NCBI RefSeq assembly: GCF_003555545.1
Contig: NZ_CP032157.1
Span: forward strand, 7,692,546 to 7,756,545
Length of the DNA: 64,000 bases
From: Paraflavitalea soli
GTDB lineage: Bacteria; Bacteroidota; Bacteroidia; Chitinophagales; Chitinophagaceae
Reading direction: 5' to 3'
Shown here: positions 26,269-36,027 of the stretch, piece by piece
Position numbering within the stretch: the first letter of the stretch is position 1
How the letters are laid out: the number at the start of each line of letters is the position of its first letter
Position numbers and translations under genes: made by a program
The notes under the pieces: generated by a model
Told to the model about the DNA's origin: nothing
Seen by the model: the letters and a program-made list of their open reading frames with translations, nothing else
Database searches by the model: none

Positions 26269-28794
26269 TCACATCGTTTGCTCTTTATTTTTATAAGCCA
26301 GTAGGCGCAGCGCATTCGCCACCACTACAAGCGTCGACCCTTCATGCGCCGCCACCGCAGGACCGATCGGCGCAACCCCCAGTATCGTCAACGGGATCAA
26401 TAAGGCCACCATGCCCAAGCTGATCACCAGGTTCTGCGTAATGATCCGCTTTGATTGCCGGCTCAGGCCAATCGCAAAGGGAAGTAGCGACAATTGATCG
26501 CCCATCAACGCTATATCAGCAGTCTCAAGCGCCACATCACTGCCGGCAGCCCCCATAGCAATGCCTACCGTGCTCTTGGCCATGGCAGGCGCGTCATTGA
26601 CACCATCACCCACCATCGCTACTTTACCTTCCTGCTCAGCCAGCTGCTGTATGGCTGCTACCTTCTGTTCAGGCAGTAAACTACCCATGGCATCCGTGAG
26701 GCCGATCTCTTTCGCAATTGCTTCTGCCACTTGTTGGTTGTCACCAGTCAGCATGATCATTTTTTTGATGCCGATCTCCTGTAACCGCGCCAATGTTTCT
26801 TTGGCTTCTGCGCGGGGTGTATCCATTACCCCGATCAGGCCAACATACTCCTGGTTCTTCCGGATCAGCATCGTAGTCTGTCCCCCTGCTTCTGCTGTTC
26901 GTAGGGCCGCTATGATCTCGTTAGAAGGCTTTGTACCGTCAAGCGATTCAAATAACGCCAGGTTGCCTGCATAGAGCTGGTCATTGCCCAGCAAGGCTTT
27001 GATGCCCTTCCCCAACACCGCTTCCATACTATGCGCCCCGGGTATGGCTTCCTGCCCCAGTTGCTTTTTTCCATCCCGCACGATCGCTTTGGCGATCGGA
27101 TGATCACTCAGGCTTTCTACTGCCACCACCATCTTTAACAGCCCTGCTTTTGTCAGGTCACCGTAAGGCTGCACGGTGGTTAACCTGGGTTTCCCCTCCG
27201 TAAGCGTTCCCGTCTTATCGAAAGCCAGGGCCGTCAGCGTGCCGAGGTCTTCCAGTGGACGGCCGCCTTTGATAAGTACCCCTGCCCGTGCAGCACGCGC
27301 AACACCACTTAGTACAGCACTGGGCGTAGAAATGGCGAGCGCACAGGGACTGGCCGCTACCAGCACCGCCATCGCCCGGTAAAAACTTTTACCGAACGGT
27401 TCATCGATCACCAGGAAGGCAAAACAAAGCAACGTCACGAGGATTAGTACCGCAGGTACAAACACCCGTTCGATCTTATCCGTAAACTGTTGCGTCGGCG
27501 ATTTTTGCGTCTGCGCTTCATTCACCATTTTCACCAGCCTCGACAAAGTAGAATCCGTAGCTGCTTTCGACACCTTGATCTCGAGCACCTCATTGCCGTT
27601 GATCGTACCGGCATACACGCGGTATTTCCCATCCAGTTTCATCGCCTCCTTTGGATCTATATCTTTGTTGTCAACCGCCGTTTTATCTACAGGGATACTC
27701 TCTCCCGTAATGGGTGCCTGGTTTACGCTGCTATTACCTGCAATGACAATACCATCCGCTGAGATCTTTGTATTCGGTTTGATCACTACAACGTCACCCA
27801 CCTTCAGCTCCTCGATCTTTACTTCCTGTATTTGGCCGTCCTGTTTGCGAAAGGCCGTTTTAGGCGCCAGTGCTGTCAGTGCCGCAATCGATTTCCGCGC
27901 CTTTTCCATGGCATAGTGTTCCAGCGCATGACCGAGGCTAAACAAAAACAACAACAAAGCCCCTTCCAGCCAGCTTCCCAGTATCGCTGCCCCAATGGCT
28001 GCCACCAGCATCAGGAAATCGATCTCAAACCCGCCTTTGAGCACCGTTTGTACAGCCTCTTTCGCCGTGAAATAACCTCCAAAAAAGTAAGCGATGATAT
28101 ACAGTATATTGGGTGTCCAGGCAGTTATGCCGGGGAGAAAAGACAGCCCGTAGCTGATCCCAATGAGCGCTCCACAGGTCAGACTGAAAATAAGCTCCGT
28201 ATTTTTCCCGAAGATCCCGCCATGCGAGTGCCCCCCGTGATCATGTTCATGATCGTGTTCCTCCCCTTCACCATGCACATGTTTTTCCTTACCAGGTTTA
28301 CTGTCCCCGGCGGGCAATGGAGCCACTTGGTGTGCTGGGGCAGACTGCCTGTTCATAATAGTCAGTCCCTGCTTTTCCAGCAAGCCATACACTTTCCCCG
28401 CTGATATAGATTGCGTGTCAAATTCAATAGCTATTACACCCGTTGCTGAGGCTGATACCGACAGTACCCCCTTCTCCTGCTGAAGCACCGTTTCTATCAG
28501 TTTCGTTTGCCGTTGGTGCCGGATGCCCGATACTTCCACCAGCAGGTGTCCGTACCGTTGCGTGATCCTGGCCCCCGCCTGTTCTGCCAGTTGCTGTACT
28601 TTCTCCAGCGAAATAAGCGAAGGATCATAATGAAAACAGAACTGCGCTTTCCTGTCGTCCTTTTCCGGTATAACATGTATATTGTCGATCCCCTTCGTAT
28701 CCTTCAATTCCGAAATTATTCGCTGTACACAACCATCCCTTTCATTAGGCACATCCGGTAGCAGAACGTCCAGGTTGATTTTTATCTTGTCCAT
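26269..28794 (-). CDS. Heavy-metal P-type ATPase, P1B-4-like (SPC/HEGST)
   Basis: An 841-residue metal-exporting ATPase. Two degenerate HMA-like domains (about 1-75 and 80-147) lack the CxxC metal site. A His/Asp/Glu-rich stretch (171-192, KHVHGEGEEHDHEHDHGGHS) may bind metal instead. TGES (363-366) is the actuator loop, SPC (482-484) the membrane metal motif, DKTGT (526-530) the phosphorylation site, GDGVNDAPA the hinge, and HEGST near 817 lies in the last helix. SPC plus HEG-S-T is the P1B-4 signature, usually linked to Co, Zn or Fe export. It follows the CzcB gene by 51 bp. Confidence 0.9.
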   Translation of the reverse strand: MDKIKINLDVLLPDVPNERDGCVQRIISELKDTKGIDNIHVIPEKDDRKAQFCFHYDPSLISLEKVQQLAEQAGARITQRYGHLLVEVSGIRHQRQTKLIETVLQQEKGVLSVSASATGVIAIEFDTQSISAGKVYGLLEKQGLTIMNRQSAPAHQVAPLPAGDSKPGKEKHVHGEGEEHDHEHDHGGHSHGGIFGKNTELIFSLTCGALIGISYGLSFLPGITAWTPNILYIIAYFFGGYFTAKEAVQTVLKGGFEIDFLMLVAAIGAAILGSWLEGALLLFLFSLGHALEHYAMEKARKSIAALTALAPKTAFRKQDGQIQEVKIEELKVGDVVVIKPNTKISADGIVIAGNSSVNQAPITGESIPVDKTAVDNKDIDPKEAMKLDGKYRVYAGTINGNEVLEIKVSKAATDSTLSRLVKMVNEAQTQKSPTQQFTDKIERVFVPAVLILVTLLCFAFLVIDEPFGKSFYRAMAVLVAASPCALAISTPSAVLSGVARAARAGVLIKGGRPLEDLGTLTALAFDKTGTLTEGKPRLTTVQPYGDLTKAGLLKMVVAVESLSDHPIAKAIVRDGKKQLGQEAIPGAHSMEAVLGKGIKALLGNDQLYAGNLALFESLDGTKPSNEIIAALRTAEAGGQTTMLIRKNQEYVGLIGVMDTPRAEAKETLARLQEIGIKKMIMLTGDNQQVAEAIAKEIGLTDAMGSLLPEQKVAAIQQLAEQEGKVAMVGDGVNDAPAMAKSTVGIAMGAAGSDVALETADIALMGDQLSLLPFAIGLSRQSKRIITQNLVISLGMVALLIPLTILGVAPIGPAVAAHEGSTLVVVANALRLLAYKNKEQTM

Positions 28795-28845
28795 AAAATA
28801 CCGTATAAGTTGGAATTAAGTATTTACAACAAAACAGGTGCCCTT

Positions 28846-30066
28846 TTAATGCCCATGCTCTCCATCTCCTGCATTCGTCATCTTGGCCAGTACAAAAAAT
28901 GCCCCCTTGATTACTATAAATGCCTCGGCAGGAACCGGTTTCAGCAGCGTTATTTGCGTATAGCCTACTTCCGACGTCCCTTTCGCAACCGCTACTTTCT
29001 CAAAACTGATTCCTTTTTTCCCTCCCTTGTCAGCCTCCGCTCCCTGATGCCCATCCGTCACCATAAAAATATAATCCTGCCCCTGGTAAGTAACAATAGC
29101 ATCCTGCGGTACCGCAGGCGCAGTCACCTTATCCAGGCTGATCAAGGCCGTGATGTTCATCCCGTCGATCAACCCCGTTTTATCCCCTTTCACCTGAGCA
29201 TGCACACTTACTGCCTTGCTTTCATCTTCAAAAGTAGAACCCAGCGAGTAGATCTGCGCATCATATTCTTTGCCGGGATTATTGGTCAGCGTAAAATGGA
29301 TATGTTGGTTGTTCTTCAGCTTGGGAAGGTCCTTCTCATAGATAAAGAGATCCAGGTGCAGCTGACTGTTATCGATCACTTCTGCCACCGCCGTGCTTAC
29401 GTCCACATAACTACCCATTTTCACCGACACATTGCTCACGATGCCCCCAATAGGTGTGCGTAGCGACAAGACAGAGATCAATTTTCCATTCGAAAGATGA
29501 GCCGGGTTGATACCCATCAGTTCAATTTGTTGTTCAAGCGCAGCCTTGCGGGTAGTGAGCGACCTTAGGTCCGATTCCGCTGCCTGCAGGTTTTTCAGCA
29601 CGCCGGCATTGCCCTGGTTCAGCTCTTTTTGCCGGTTTAACTCCTGTTCCGCCAGCACCATTTTCGGACCGATCGCCAGCCACTCTTCCTGCATCCGGAT
29701 AAAATCAGGATTAGCGATCGTGGCGATGGCCTGTCCTTTTTTTACAATATCCCCGGGTTGTATCAATAGCGATTTAACCACTCCGCTGTAAAGCGAATTG
29801 ATGAGCGCTTTATTTTGATTCGGCACCCGCAAAGCCCCATTGGCCCGCACAGAAGCCGTCAGTTGCTTTTCTTCTATTTTGCCCACCTCTATGCCGATGC
29901 TCTTGATCTGTTCATCAGTAAAGGTGGCCGTGTTCTCGTTTTCGTGTCCCCCTTTATGTTCTCCTGCAGGCCCTTCTTTGCCTGCAGTCACTTCCGTTTT
30001 GTCCTTACAGGATAGTTGCGTAAAAACCATCAGCGCAATAGGAATGATCCAGCATATTCTTTTCAT
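28846..30066 (-). CDS. czcB: CzcB/CusB-type periplasmic adaptor of RND metal efflux
   Basis: A 406-residue membrane-fusion lipoprotein (lipobox VFTQLSC). It contains the barrel-sandwich/lipoyl halves (VPNQNKALINSLYSGVVKSLLIQPGDIVKKGQAIATIANP, and TPIGGIVSNVSVKMGSYVDVSTAVAEV), separated by a helical hairpin (EEWLAIGPKMVLAEQELNRQKEL...), then a beta-barrel and a C-terminal domain. It bridges the inner-membrane RND pump to the outer-membrane channel. The start at 30066 is chosen over 30132 because only this one begins with a lipoprotein signal (MKRICWIIPIALMVF) and it avoids overlap with the upstream gene. His-rich HENENTATF and GDGEHGH stretches may help metal handling. Confidence 0.9.
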   Translation of the reverse strand: MKRICWIIPIALMVFTQLSCKDKTEVTAGKEGPAGEHKGGHENENTATFTDEQIKSIGIEVGKIEEKQLTASVRANGALRVPNQNKALINSLYSGVVKSLLIQPGDIVKKGQAIATIANPDFIRMQEEWLAIGPKMVLAEQELNRQKELNQGNAGVLKNLQAAESDLRSLTTRKAALEQQIELMGINPAHLSNGKLISVLSLRTPIGGIVSNVSVKMGSYVDVSTAVAEVIDNSQLHLDLFIYEKDLPKLKNNQHIHFTLTNNPGKEYDAQIYSLGSTFEDESKAVSVHAQVKGDKTGLIDGMNITALISLDKVTAPAVPQDAIVTYQGQDYIFMVTDGHQGAEADKGGKKGISFEKVAVAKGTSEVGYTQITLLKPVPAEAFIVIKGAFFVLAKMTNAGDGEHGH

Positions 30067-30082
30067 CTGTAATATTTTTATG

Positions 30083-33000
30083 CTATTGGTTGTAGTAATA
30101 ATAGTATTGGATGACTGAATGATTATAAGCATTCAGGTTTTCAAGATAGTTGCGTTGAATATCGATCGCCTGCGTCAGGTATTGCGATAACCCCGTAAAT
30201 CCGATCTCGCCCGCCCGGTAGGCCAGCGTAGCCGCCTTGATGATCTCCGTGGCCTGCTTCAATCCCGTGTTTTCATAAAACGAAAGCATCGCTGCGTTTT
30301 TCTGTACTTCTTTCACCGCCTGGTCCCGCTTCGTCAACAGCACTTGCTGCGCATAAGCCAGTTCCTTTTCCTGCAGCGCCACTTCTGCCTGCGCCACTTT
30401 TACCTTATTGCGCGTAGCACCCGTTCCCAACAAGGGCAATGCCACCGACACCGAAAAACCCGTGAAGGGATCACTCAGGCCATACAACCGCTGACTGAAA
30501 AAGCGCCCCGAAAACTCAGGCCGGTTACTGTTTTTCGTAACAACTATGCCCGCATTGGCAATGTTCACCTGTTGCTGCTGCAGCGCCAGCACCGGATGCA
30601 GCGAATCCCCGCCACCCGTCAGCAAGGGCAGTTTCTCCAAAGCCCCGGCCGCCGGCAGGTAAACCGAATCTGTATTCAGCAATTGCATCAGTATCCTTTG
30701 CTGTACCGCCACCTCTGTGGCCGTTTGTTGCGCCAGCGCCTGCAACTCCCGCAGTCGCACATTGGCGGCAATGCTATCCAATCCGGGACTGTCGCCAGCT
30801 TTCACTTTAATGATGGCAGCCGTGCTCAGTGTGGCGTAAATACTGTCCAGCCGTTGGTACAAGTGCTGTTTATCCTGCAAATACCATAGTTGGTAGTAGA
30901 CCGTTCGCACATGTCGCTTTACCTCCGCATTCACCACCTGGCCATTGACCGTATAGTAGTTCAGCTGCTCTTTATACAGTTTCTTTTGCGCACCGTACAA
31001 GCCAGGCCATCCAATACTTTGCGAAAGCCCTATCTTCAAAATGCCTTCCCTGTCACTGGGTCGCAGGTCTTCATTTTCTGCAAATACCCCCGTCTTAGGC
31101 AAGGCCCCTCCCGTCCGTATCTGCGCCTGCCCTTTTGTGATCTGCTGTTGGTTGATCTCAAATTGCAGGTTGCGGCCCGCTCCTGTAATCGCCTGGTCAA
31201 TACTGATGCGTGTACCACCCCCTTGCTGCGCCTGCGGCGAAAGCGTTGTCAACAATAAAATGGATATGATAACGGTTGCGGGTACTGCTTGCCTACCACC
31301 CCTTCTTTTTTTATTGAATAGTATGTATAACATAGGAAGAACAAACAAGGTTAAAAAAGTAGCACTCACCAGTCCGCCGATCACTACAGTCGCCAAAGGT
31401 TTTTGTACTTCTGCGCCCGCGCCCGTAGAAAGCGCCATCGGTATAAAACCGAGCGAAGCAACCGTGGCTGTCATCAGTACCGGCCTGAGCCGGGTCTTCG
31501 TTCCTTCAAACACACGCTGGAATACATCTGTCATGCCTTCTTTTTCCAACTGGTTGAAGGTGCTGATCAGCACAATGCCATTCAATACCGCTACCCCAAA
31601 CAGCGCGATAAAACCTACCCCCGCAGAAATACTAAAAGGCATATCCCGCAGCATCAGCGCAAAAACGCCACCTATCGCACTCATCGGAATAGCTGTATAG
31701 ATCAACAGCGCTTCTTTAAACGAATGGAAAGTGAAATAAAGCAGCAGGAAAATAAGTACCAGCGCAATCGGCACCGCTATCTGCAGCCGGGCAGATGCTT
31801 GTTGCAGGTTTTCAAAAGTGCCCCCATACGTGTAGTAATAGCCCGTTGGAAGCAGTTGCGCCCCGTCCAGTTTTCCCTGTATCTCTTCCACCACACTTTG
31901 TACATCCCTTCCTGAAATATTAAAACCCACCACGATCCGGCGTTTGCCCTCTTCCCGGCTGATCTGTGCAGGCCCTTCCTTAAACCGTACCGTGGCCACC
32001 TGCGATAACGGGATCTGTTTGTTATCAGGCGTGGCCACAAACAGGTTGCTTACATCTTCTATCGAAGAACGGCTGCTGCTGTCCAGCCGCACCACCAGGT
32101 CAAACTTCCTTTCATTTTCAAATACCACCCCTGCTGCCTGGCCGGCAAAAGCCGTGCTCACCGTATTGTTAATATCATCCACATTCAAACCATAGGCCGC
32201 TATCCGCGCCCGGTCATACTCGATCGTAATCTGCGGCAGCCCTGTCGTGCGCTCTATCTGCGGAGCAGTAGCCCCTTGCACCGATTGCACTATCCTGGCC
32301 ACCTTATTGGCAATGCCTGCCAGCGTATCTATATTTTCTCCAAACACTTTTACCGCCACATCCTGCCGCACCCCCGTCATCAGTTCATTGAACCGCATTT
32401 GGATCGGTTGGTTCACCTCAAAGAATACCCCGGGGATTACCTCCAGTTTTTCTTTGATCATATCCGCCAGCTCATTGTAGTCTTTGGTGGTGGTCCACTC
32501 CTTCACTGGCTTCAGCACAATGATCAGGTCCGATGCTTCCGGCGGCATAGGGTCTGTGGGTACTTCTGCCGATCCTGTTTTACCCACCACCATTTTTACT
32601 TCCGGAAAGGATTTGACGATCCGGCTGGCCTGCATCGACGTTTCGATGCTTTGCGATAGTGAGGTCCCTTGTGGCAGTATGCAATGGAAGGCGTAGTCAC
32701 CTTCCCGCAGCTGCGGTATAAATTCGCCACCCAGCCTGCTGAAGCAGAAGATAGCCAGGCCGAATATAGCAACCGTGATCAACACGATCCCCTTTCGGGC
32801 CTTCAGCGCCTTGGTCAGCAGCGGCGTATACAGGCGTTGCAGGAAGCCCATCATCCTGTCAGCGATCGTTCTTTTCGTCATCCGTGTTTTGGGCAGGATC
32901 AATGCACTCATCATGGGGATGTACGTGAGCGAGAGGATCAGCGCCCCCAGGATCGCAAAGCTCACCGTTTGCGCCATTGGCCGAAACATCTTGCCTTCTA

Positions 33001-34402
33001 TGCCTGCCAGCGTAAGGATCGGTATGTATACAATGAGGATGATGATCTCCCCAAAGGCCGCACTGCTGCGGATCTTGGAGGCCGAATCAAATACTTCCAC
33101 ATCCATTTCCGCCTGCGTAAGCTTGCCGCCCGTTTTGCGTAATCCAAGATGATGCAGCGTAGCTTCCACTACGATCACCGCTCCGTCTACGATCAGGCCA
33201 AAGTCGATGGCGCCAAGGCTCATGAGGTTGGCGCTTACGCCAAAGGCGTGCATCATACCCAGCGCAAACAACATCGATAGCGGGATCGCGGAGGCCACAA
33301 TGAGCCCTGCCCGTATATTGCCCAGGAACACCACCAATACGAAGATCACGATGAGCGCCCCTTCGATCAGGTTCGTCTTTACCGTACTCACCGCACGGTC
33401 TACCAGGTCCGTCCTGTCCAGGAAAGGTTCTATCAGCACATCCTGAGGCAACGAGCGTTGGATCGTTGCCATTTTTTCTTTCACCCGGCTCACCACCGCT
33501 GCGCTGTTGGCCCCTTTAAGCATCATCACAATGCCCCCTACCACTTCTTTTTCCCCGTTGTACGTCACCGATCCATAGCGGATCGCGTTGCCCAGCTGCA
33601 CCGTGGCCACATCTTTTACCAGCACCGGTATACCACTCACATTCTTAACCACAATTTGCCGAATGTCTTCCAGTGAGGACACAAGTCCAATACCCCGGAT
33701 AAAATAAGCATTTGGCTTTTTGTCAATATAGGCCCCGCCCGTATTCGCATTGTTTTTTTCAAGCGCTGTGAATATTTCTCCCATCGTCGTATTCATACCC
33801 TTCAACCGGTCCGGGTTCACCGCCACTTCATATTGTTTCAGTAAGCCACCAAAACTATTCACCTCCGCCACGCCGGGCGTCCCATACAGTTGCCGCGCTA
33901 CGATCCAATCCTGCATCGTACGCAGGTCCATCGCCGAATATTTATCTTCCGCTCCTTTTTTCGGGTGGATCACATATTGGTAGATCTCTCCAAGACCTGT
34001 ACTCACCGGACCCAGTTCAGGAGTGCCGATCCCCTTGGGTATTTTTTGTTCTGCTTCCTTTAACTTTTCTGTGATCAGTTGCCGGGCGAAGTACACATCC
34101 ACTTTGTCATCAAATACCACTGTGATCACCGATAGTCCAAAACGCGAGATCGAGCGCATTTCAACCAGGTCCGGCAGGTTGGCAATACTTTGTTCAATCG
34201 GATAGGTTACCAGTTGTTCTGTTTCCTGCGCAGCCAGCGTAGGTGTCAGCGTAATGATCTGAACCTGGTTGTTCGTGATGTCCGGTACAGCATCCACCGG
34301 CAGTTTACTGGCGCTCCAGGTGCCCCAGATGATCAGCCCTAGCGTAAAGAGCCCGATGATCAGCTTATTTTTAATGGAGAAATGTATGATTTTATTAAGC
34401 AT
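30083..34402 (-). CDS. czcA: CzcA-CzcC fusion: RND metal-efflux pump with TolC-like domain
   Basis: A 1439-residue fusion. Residues 1-1035 are a heavy-metal RND antiporter with twelve membrane helices; GAIDFGLIVDG (397-407), with Asp400 and Asp406, and Glu413 form the CzcA proton-relay signature. Residues 1040-1058 (VPATVIISILLLTTLSPQAQ) look like a retained signal peptide, and 1060-1439 are an outer-membrane efflux (TolC/CzcC) domain: helical repeats such as NKVKVAQAEVALQEKELAYAQQ and the repeat ending YRAGEIGFTGLSQYL. The fusion would supply two of the three components of a Czc/Cus tripartite system. Cleavage after SPQAQ is possible. Fusions of this kind are known in Bacteroidota. CzcB follows 16 bp downstream. 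Confidence 0.92.
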   Translation of the reverse strand: MLNKIIHFSIKNKLIIGLFTLGLIIWGTWSASKLPVDAVPDITNNQVQIITLTPTLAAQETEQLVTYPIEQSIANLPDLVEMRSISRFGLSVITVVFDDKVDVYFARQLITEKLKEAEQKIPKGIGTPELGPVSTGLGEIYQYVIHPKKGAEDKYSAMDLRTMQDWIVARQLYGTPGVAEVNSFGGLLKQYEVAVNPDRLKGMNTTMGEIFTALEKNNANTGGAYIDKKPNAYFIRGIGLVSSLEDIRQIVVKNVSGIPVLVKDVATVQLGNAIRYGSVTYNGEKEVVGGIVMMLKGANSAAVVSRVKEKMATIQRSLPQDVLIEPFLDRTDLVDRAVSTVKTNLIEGALIVIFVLVVFLGNIRAGLIVASAIPLSMLFALGMMHAFGVSANLMSLGAIDFGLIVDGAVIVVEATLHHLGLRKTGGKLTQAEMDVEVFDSASKIRSSAAFGEIIILIVYIPILTLAGIEGKMFRPMAQTVSFAILGALILSLTYIPMMSALILPKTRMTKRTIADRMMGFLQRLYTPLLTKALKARKGIVLITVAIFGLAIFCFSRLGGEFIPQLREGDYAFHCILPQGTSLSQSIETSMQASRIVKSFPEVKMVVGKTGSAEVPTDPMPPEASDLIIVLKPVKEWTTTKDYNELADMIKEKLEVIPGVFFEVNQPIQMRFNELMTGVRQDVAVKVFGENIDTLAGIANKVARIVQSVQGATAPQIERTTGLPQITIEYDRARIAAYGLNVDDINNTVSTAFAGQAAGVVFENERKFDLVVRLDSSSRSSIEDVSNLFVATPDNKQIPLSQVATVRFKEGPAQISREEGKRRIVVGFNISGRDVQSVVEEIQGKLDGAQLLPTGYYYTYGGTFENLQQASARLQIAVPIALVLIFLLLYFTFHSFKEALLIYTAIPMSAIGGVFALMLRDMPFSISAGVGFIALFGVAVLNGIVLISTFNQLEKEGMTDVFQRVFEGTKTRLRPVLMTATVASLGFIPMALSTGAGAEVQKPLATVVIGGLVSATFLTLFVLPMLYILFNKKRRGGRQAVPATVIISILLLTTLSPQAQQGGGTRISIDQAITGAGRNLQFEINQQQITKGQAQIRTGGALPKTGVFAENEDLRPSDREGILKIGLSQSIGWPGLYGAQKKLYKEQLNYYTVNGQVVNAEVKRHVRTVYYQLWYLQDKQHLYQRLDSIYATLSTAAIIKVKAGDSPGLDSIAANVRLRELQALAQQTATEVAVQQRILMQLLNTDSVYLPAAGALEKLPLLTGGGDSLHPVLALQQQQVNIANAGIVVTKNSNRPEFSGRFFSQRLYGLSDPFTGFSVSVALPLLGTGATRNKVKVAQAEVALQEKELAYAQQVLLTKRDQAVKEVQKNAAMLSFYENTGLKQATEIIKAATLAYRAGEIGFTGLSQYLTQAIDIQRNYLENLNAYNHSVIQYYYYYNQ

Positions 34403-34695
34403 AGCCTGTCTGTAAGGTGATATAATAGGGTAGTAGCTATACAGCCATCCTGCCGTTGCAGCAATTACAAGCTGGTAAATAGCACAAGGGCGTTAGCCTT
34501 TGATACCTGCATCCCTGGTATGCCCCTGCGTCCCCCCGGGGCCGTTGATGGTACGTTATGCACCGCACTGATGGGGTAAATGACTTTTAAGAGGTCATAA
34601 CCAACAAATGCGGCATTAACCAATAAAATGTTGTGAAACGATCAACGGCGCATAACCGTGTATCCGCAAAGGCACACGGGGGCCAGGTGATTAAG
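34403..34695. other. Intergenic leader of the czcA operon, no gene seen
   Basis: 293 bp between the DUF6660 gene and czcA on the same strand. No coding frame, tRNA, terminator or known riboswitch was recognised. Part is GC-rich (CCCCCCGGGGCC near 34532) and there is a weak dyad ATGAC...GTCAT near 34580. A metal-responsive operator could be here, but none is identifiable. Confidence 0.4.
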
Positions 34696-35022
34696 TTAAG
34701 CTACTAATTGAGGCGGTTGCCAGATAGGTAAGGAGATCGAGATCAATGTTCCGTTGTAATAGTGGCCATGTGTTAAGAGACTGTTATCGGCATGTGCCGT
34801 ATTGGCCGTAATGAACGATTGGGGACAGGAATGGGCCGAACAGCAGGCGCAGGTGCACAACGGAGAACAGTCATCAGCCGTTCCTCCGTGATCGTGGCTT
34901 TCTGCCACCGCCGCTAGCTTGGTCTCACTTTTACTGCTTTGCATAGTGCCAGCCCCATCCGCACACGGTGTGCAGCTCATGATCATGATCAGGATGGCCA
35001 TTATGAAAGCAAATAATTTCAT
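34696..35022 (-). CDS. DUF6660-like Cys/His-rich small exported protein
   Basis: A 108-residue protein from the Met at 35022, where MKLFAFIMAILIMIMSCTPC forms the signal; the longer frame to 35148 adds 42 residues without features. The mature part has SHDHGG, then CSPLCTCACCSAHSCPQ, a dense Cys cluster, and a His-containing tail. This matches small metal-associated proteins placed in DUF6660, typically next to CzcCBA genes. A role in periplasmic metal binding is likely. It is the first gene of the metal cluster, 293 bp upstream of czcA. Confidence 0.7.
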   Translation of the reverse strand: MKLFAFIMAILIMIMSCTPCADGAGTMQSSKSETKLAAVAESHDHGGTADDCSPLCTCACCSAHSCPQSFITANTAHADNSLLTHGHYYNGTLISISLPIWQPPQLVA

Positions 35023-35129
35023 CGGGAGCAAAGATAGCTGTTTTAATATTTTCTTTTGGAAAAACAACCTTGTTGCATAACGTATTTTAGTACATAATAT
35101 TTTGCTGATGCCAATCCTGGCATCAATAA

Positions 35130-35159
35130 AAAGCCTGCAGGCATACACCTGCAGGCTTT
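35130..35159 (-). terminator. Intrinsic terminator of the barrel-protein gene
   Basis: AAAGCCTGCAGG (35130-35141) and CCTGCAGGCTTT (35148-35159) form a perfect 12-bp stem with a 6-nt loop. Read on the minus strand it is followed by a T-run and lies 20 bp after the stop at 35179. Confidence 0.8.
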
Positions 35160-35178
35160 CATTATTAAATAAGTTGAT

Positions 35179-35703
35179 CTAGAACTTGAAAGCAACACCA
35201 ATACGGACATTGGTCGATCCTATAGCGCCAAGCTCAACAAACGCCCCGATTTTTTCCGAAAAATAATATTTACCACCAGCCAGGATACCCAGGTATACGC
35301 CGCTGCCGTAGCTCGACTTAAGTCCTGAACCCGAATAACCATCTTTCCAGCTGAAACTGCGGTATCCAAGCGTAGCGCCGGCATACACATCGATCTTTTC
35401 ATTGTCGATATTCAACAACGTATTGAAATGGTACGATCCTCTGGCGCCAAAATACAGCGCCGTGAATTTGTAATCCCCCAATCCTTTATACTTATGCGAG
35501 AGGTAGTCGAAATTTGCACCCACACTGATATCATCCGTTATGCCCACTTCAAAAGAAGCACCGAAAGGAATACCACCACTGTAATAAGAATTAAGACCCA
35601 GGCCAATATTCAACAATTTATCACCTTTGGAATAGCCTCCATTCTGAGCATACATAACCATTGAAAGCAATAAAGCACCAGCTAATACACCAATCTTTTT
35701 CAT
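35179..35703 (-). CDS. Outer-membrane beta-barrel protein
   Basis: A 174-residue protein with signal peptide MKKIGVLAGALLLSMVMYAQ and a series of amphipathic strands (LLNIGLGLNSYYSGGIPFGASFEVGI, ISVGANFDYLSHKY, FTALYFGARGSYHFNTLL, IDVYAGATLGYRSFSW, VYLGILAGGKYYFSEKIGAFVELG), ending NVRIGVAFKF with the C-terminal Phe of outer-membrane barrels. It belongs to the broad OMP_b-brl class; the cargo is unknown. It has its own promoter (35733-35763) and terminator, so it is probably a single-gene transcript. Confidence 0.75.
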   Translation of the reverse strand: MKKIGVLAGALLLSMVMYAQNGGYSKGDKLLNIGLGLNSYYSGGIPFGASFEVGITDDISVGANFDYLSHKYKGLGDYKFTALYFGARGSYHFNTLLNIDNEKIDVYAGATLGYRSFSWKDGYSGSGLKSSYGSGVYLGILAGGKYYFSEKIGAFVELGAIGSTNVRIGVAFKF

Positions 35704-35732
35704 GACTTCGTTTTAAAAGGAAAAATTTTCCG

Positions 35733-35763
35733 CAAAAATATAGGGTGACACTGTTGGAGACAA
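35733..35763 (-). promoter_or_regulatory. Promoter of the barrel-protein gene
   Basis: Read on the minus strand: TTG (35763-35761), a 20-bp spacer, TATTTTTG (35740-35733), an exact TAnnTTTG match, then about 25 nt to the ATG. Confidence 0.65.
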
Positions 35764-36027
35764 TCCTTGGAAATCACTATTCCGCAATACCGGTTTTCTG
35801 GTAGTTGATGGGTGCATAAAGAATACAGAACCATCAATTCAATATTCCTTTCGTGGAATGCCGCCAAATGGTTCGGCATAAAGCTTTAGTACCCCTCTCA
35901 TCGACACATCCCGCACCAGCTGTCACTGGTAGGGCAACTGATGAATTCCGCGCATTTATTCCGCGTTCCATTTGGCCTTGCGCTCATGCCGCCATGGCAC
36001 TGCATCGCAGCTTTTGCTGTTATTTTT
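35764..36027. other. Intergenic region, no gene recognised
   Basis: 264 bp upstream of the barrel-protein promoter and beyond the 3' end of the 36028 gene. Short frames exist but none shows a family signature or a convincing start. Confidence 0.35.

Noticed and set aside
34403-34695. Cobalamin or metal riboswitch before czcA
   Set aside because: No conserved riboswitch core could be found by eye on the minus strand.
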